DNA from: Fimbriimonadaceae bacterium
GTDB lineage: Bacteria > Armatimonadota > Fimbriimonadia > Fimbriimonadales > Fimbriimonadaceae
Direction of reading: 5' to 3'
Assembly (NCBI GenBank): GCA_019454125.1
Contig: CP075365.1
Coordinates: 2,288,218 to 2,352,217 of the forward strand
Length of the DNA stretch: 64,000 bases
A program made the position numbers and the translations under genes. A model generated the notes under the pieces. It did not search any database. It saw only the letters and a program-made list of their open reading frames with translations, and was not told the DNA's origin. Positions 63,634 to 64,000 of this stretch are shown here, piece by piece (within the stretch, counting starts at the first letter, position 1; every line of letters starts with the position of its first letter).

Positions 63634-64000
63634 AAGTCAGATCGACCCGTCCCACCACTTCCCCGTCCAGCGACTCCACCAGGGCCGCCACCACGCTCTC
63701 TGCCACGGCATCGCGCACGCTGCCCGCGTCCGCCTCGACCATGACCCGGATCATCGGTTGGGTGCCACTAGCGCGGACGTTGATGCGCCCGCGACCGTCA
63801 AGCGCTCCTCGAGCGTCCTCGAGGGCCTGCACGACGCGCGGCGACTGCTCCCAGCCCTCCTTCTGCCCGACCCCGACATTGATCAGGAGCTGCGGCCAGG
63901 GTTCGTAGTCGTCGAAAAACTCGGCGGCCCGCTTGCCTTCGCGTTGCAGGACGCGAAGCAACTCGAGACAAGTGACGAGCCCGTCCCCGGTCGGCAGGTG
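63617..64000 (-). CDS. glmM: Phosphoglucosamine mutase, C-terminal part (5' end outside window)
   Basis: The frame is open from the right edge to a stop at 63617 (127 residues visible). It starts HLPTGDGLVTCLELLRVLQ, the domain-3 TGDG block, and contains the phosphate-binding RASGTQPMIRVMVEA, typical of GlmM (usually RxSGTEP; here Q replaces E). GlmM converts glucosamine-6-phosphate to glucosamine-1-phosphate for peptidoglycan and lipopolysaccharide. ManB/PGM family relatives are a less likely alternative because the Ser loop lies outside the window. Confidence 0.88.
   Translation of the reverse strand, partial: HLPTGDGLVTCLELLRVLQREGKRAAEFFDDYEPWPQLLINVGVGQKEGWEQSPRVVQALEDARGALDGRGRINVRASGTQPMIRVMVEADAGSVRDAVAESVVAALVESLDGEVVGRVDLTYALGD

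Noticed and set aside
1-64000. CRISPR arrays, insertion sequences, prophage genes, integrases, toxin-antitoxin pairs
   Set aside because: No regularly spaced repeats, transposase or integrase motifs were seen; the three tRNA genes have no attachment-site-like duplicated ends nearby.

Overview
The window is GC-rich bacterial chromosome, about 65% GC by hand counts of sample lines, with a lower-GC block near the middle. It encodes a diderm, flagellated, chemotactic heterotroph. The best guess is Armatimonadota, class Fimbriimonadia. The pointers are short prepilins with a near-identical N-terminus and an H-X9-DG-type C-terminus, PA14 / DUF1080 / mini-cytochrome secreted proteins, LL-diaminopimelate aminotransferase, a PorV-like outer-membrane protein and very compact gene packing. 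Planctomycetota or Verrucomicrobiota relatives cannot be excluded without database searches. No rRNA, CRISPR array, insertion sequence or prophage was seen. Both ends cut genes: a PQQ-type sugar dehydrogenase on the left and glmM on the right.

Left third (1-32.8 kb): a sugar and polymer utilisation region. After a tRNA-Gln and the kynA-kynU pair come a GH31 glucosidase, a LacI regulator, a secreted GH13 amylase, a prepilin, a small membrane protein, a solute-binding-protein/permease fusion and an enlarged second permease, then a SARP-type regulator and a secreted GH20 hexosaminidase. A textbook four-gene ligase-associated DNA repair operon follows (19.6-25.3 kb), then a large PA14/propeller/DUF1080 protein with a mono-haem mini-cytochrome. 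On the minus strand there is a second sugar importer (SGNH hydrolase, ribose-type permease, lipoprotein binding protein) that again ends with a prepilin. No ABC ATPase for either importer is in the window.

Middle (32.9-44 kb): a second tRNA-Gln, then a minus-strand proteostasis block tig-PilZ-clpP-clpX plus a STAS-like gene, htpX, a TIGR01777 reductase and ubiX. Next come a GT-C type membrane transferase, a FliL with an unusual charged insertion, and rocD.

Right third (44-64 kb): pheS-pheT, a second membrane transferase, folC, dapL, tRNA-Pro and an MccB-like carboxyltransferase, followed by a motility block (fliD, HDOD protein, cheA, cheW). A four-gene operon then encodes an Ig-like secreted protein, a PorV-like barrel, a TPR protein with a catalytically dead caspase-like domain, and an unknown protein. 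CoaX and the C-terminal part of GlmM close the window.

The strongest candidates for something undescribed are the repeated coupling of prepilins to sugar ABC importers (with a fused binding-protein/permease) and the surface operon with the pseudo-caspase. Other notable points are a 13 kb GC drop that begins inside pheS, -10-like hexamers close to start codons that suggest leaderless transcripts, a 23-bp divergent promoter with a symmetric -10, and convergent gene pairs that meet with almost no gap and no U-tract terminator.
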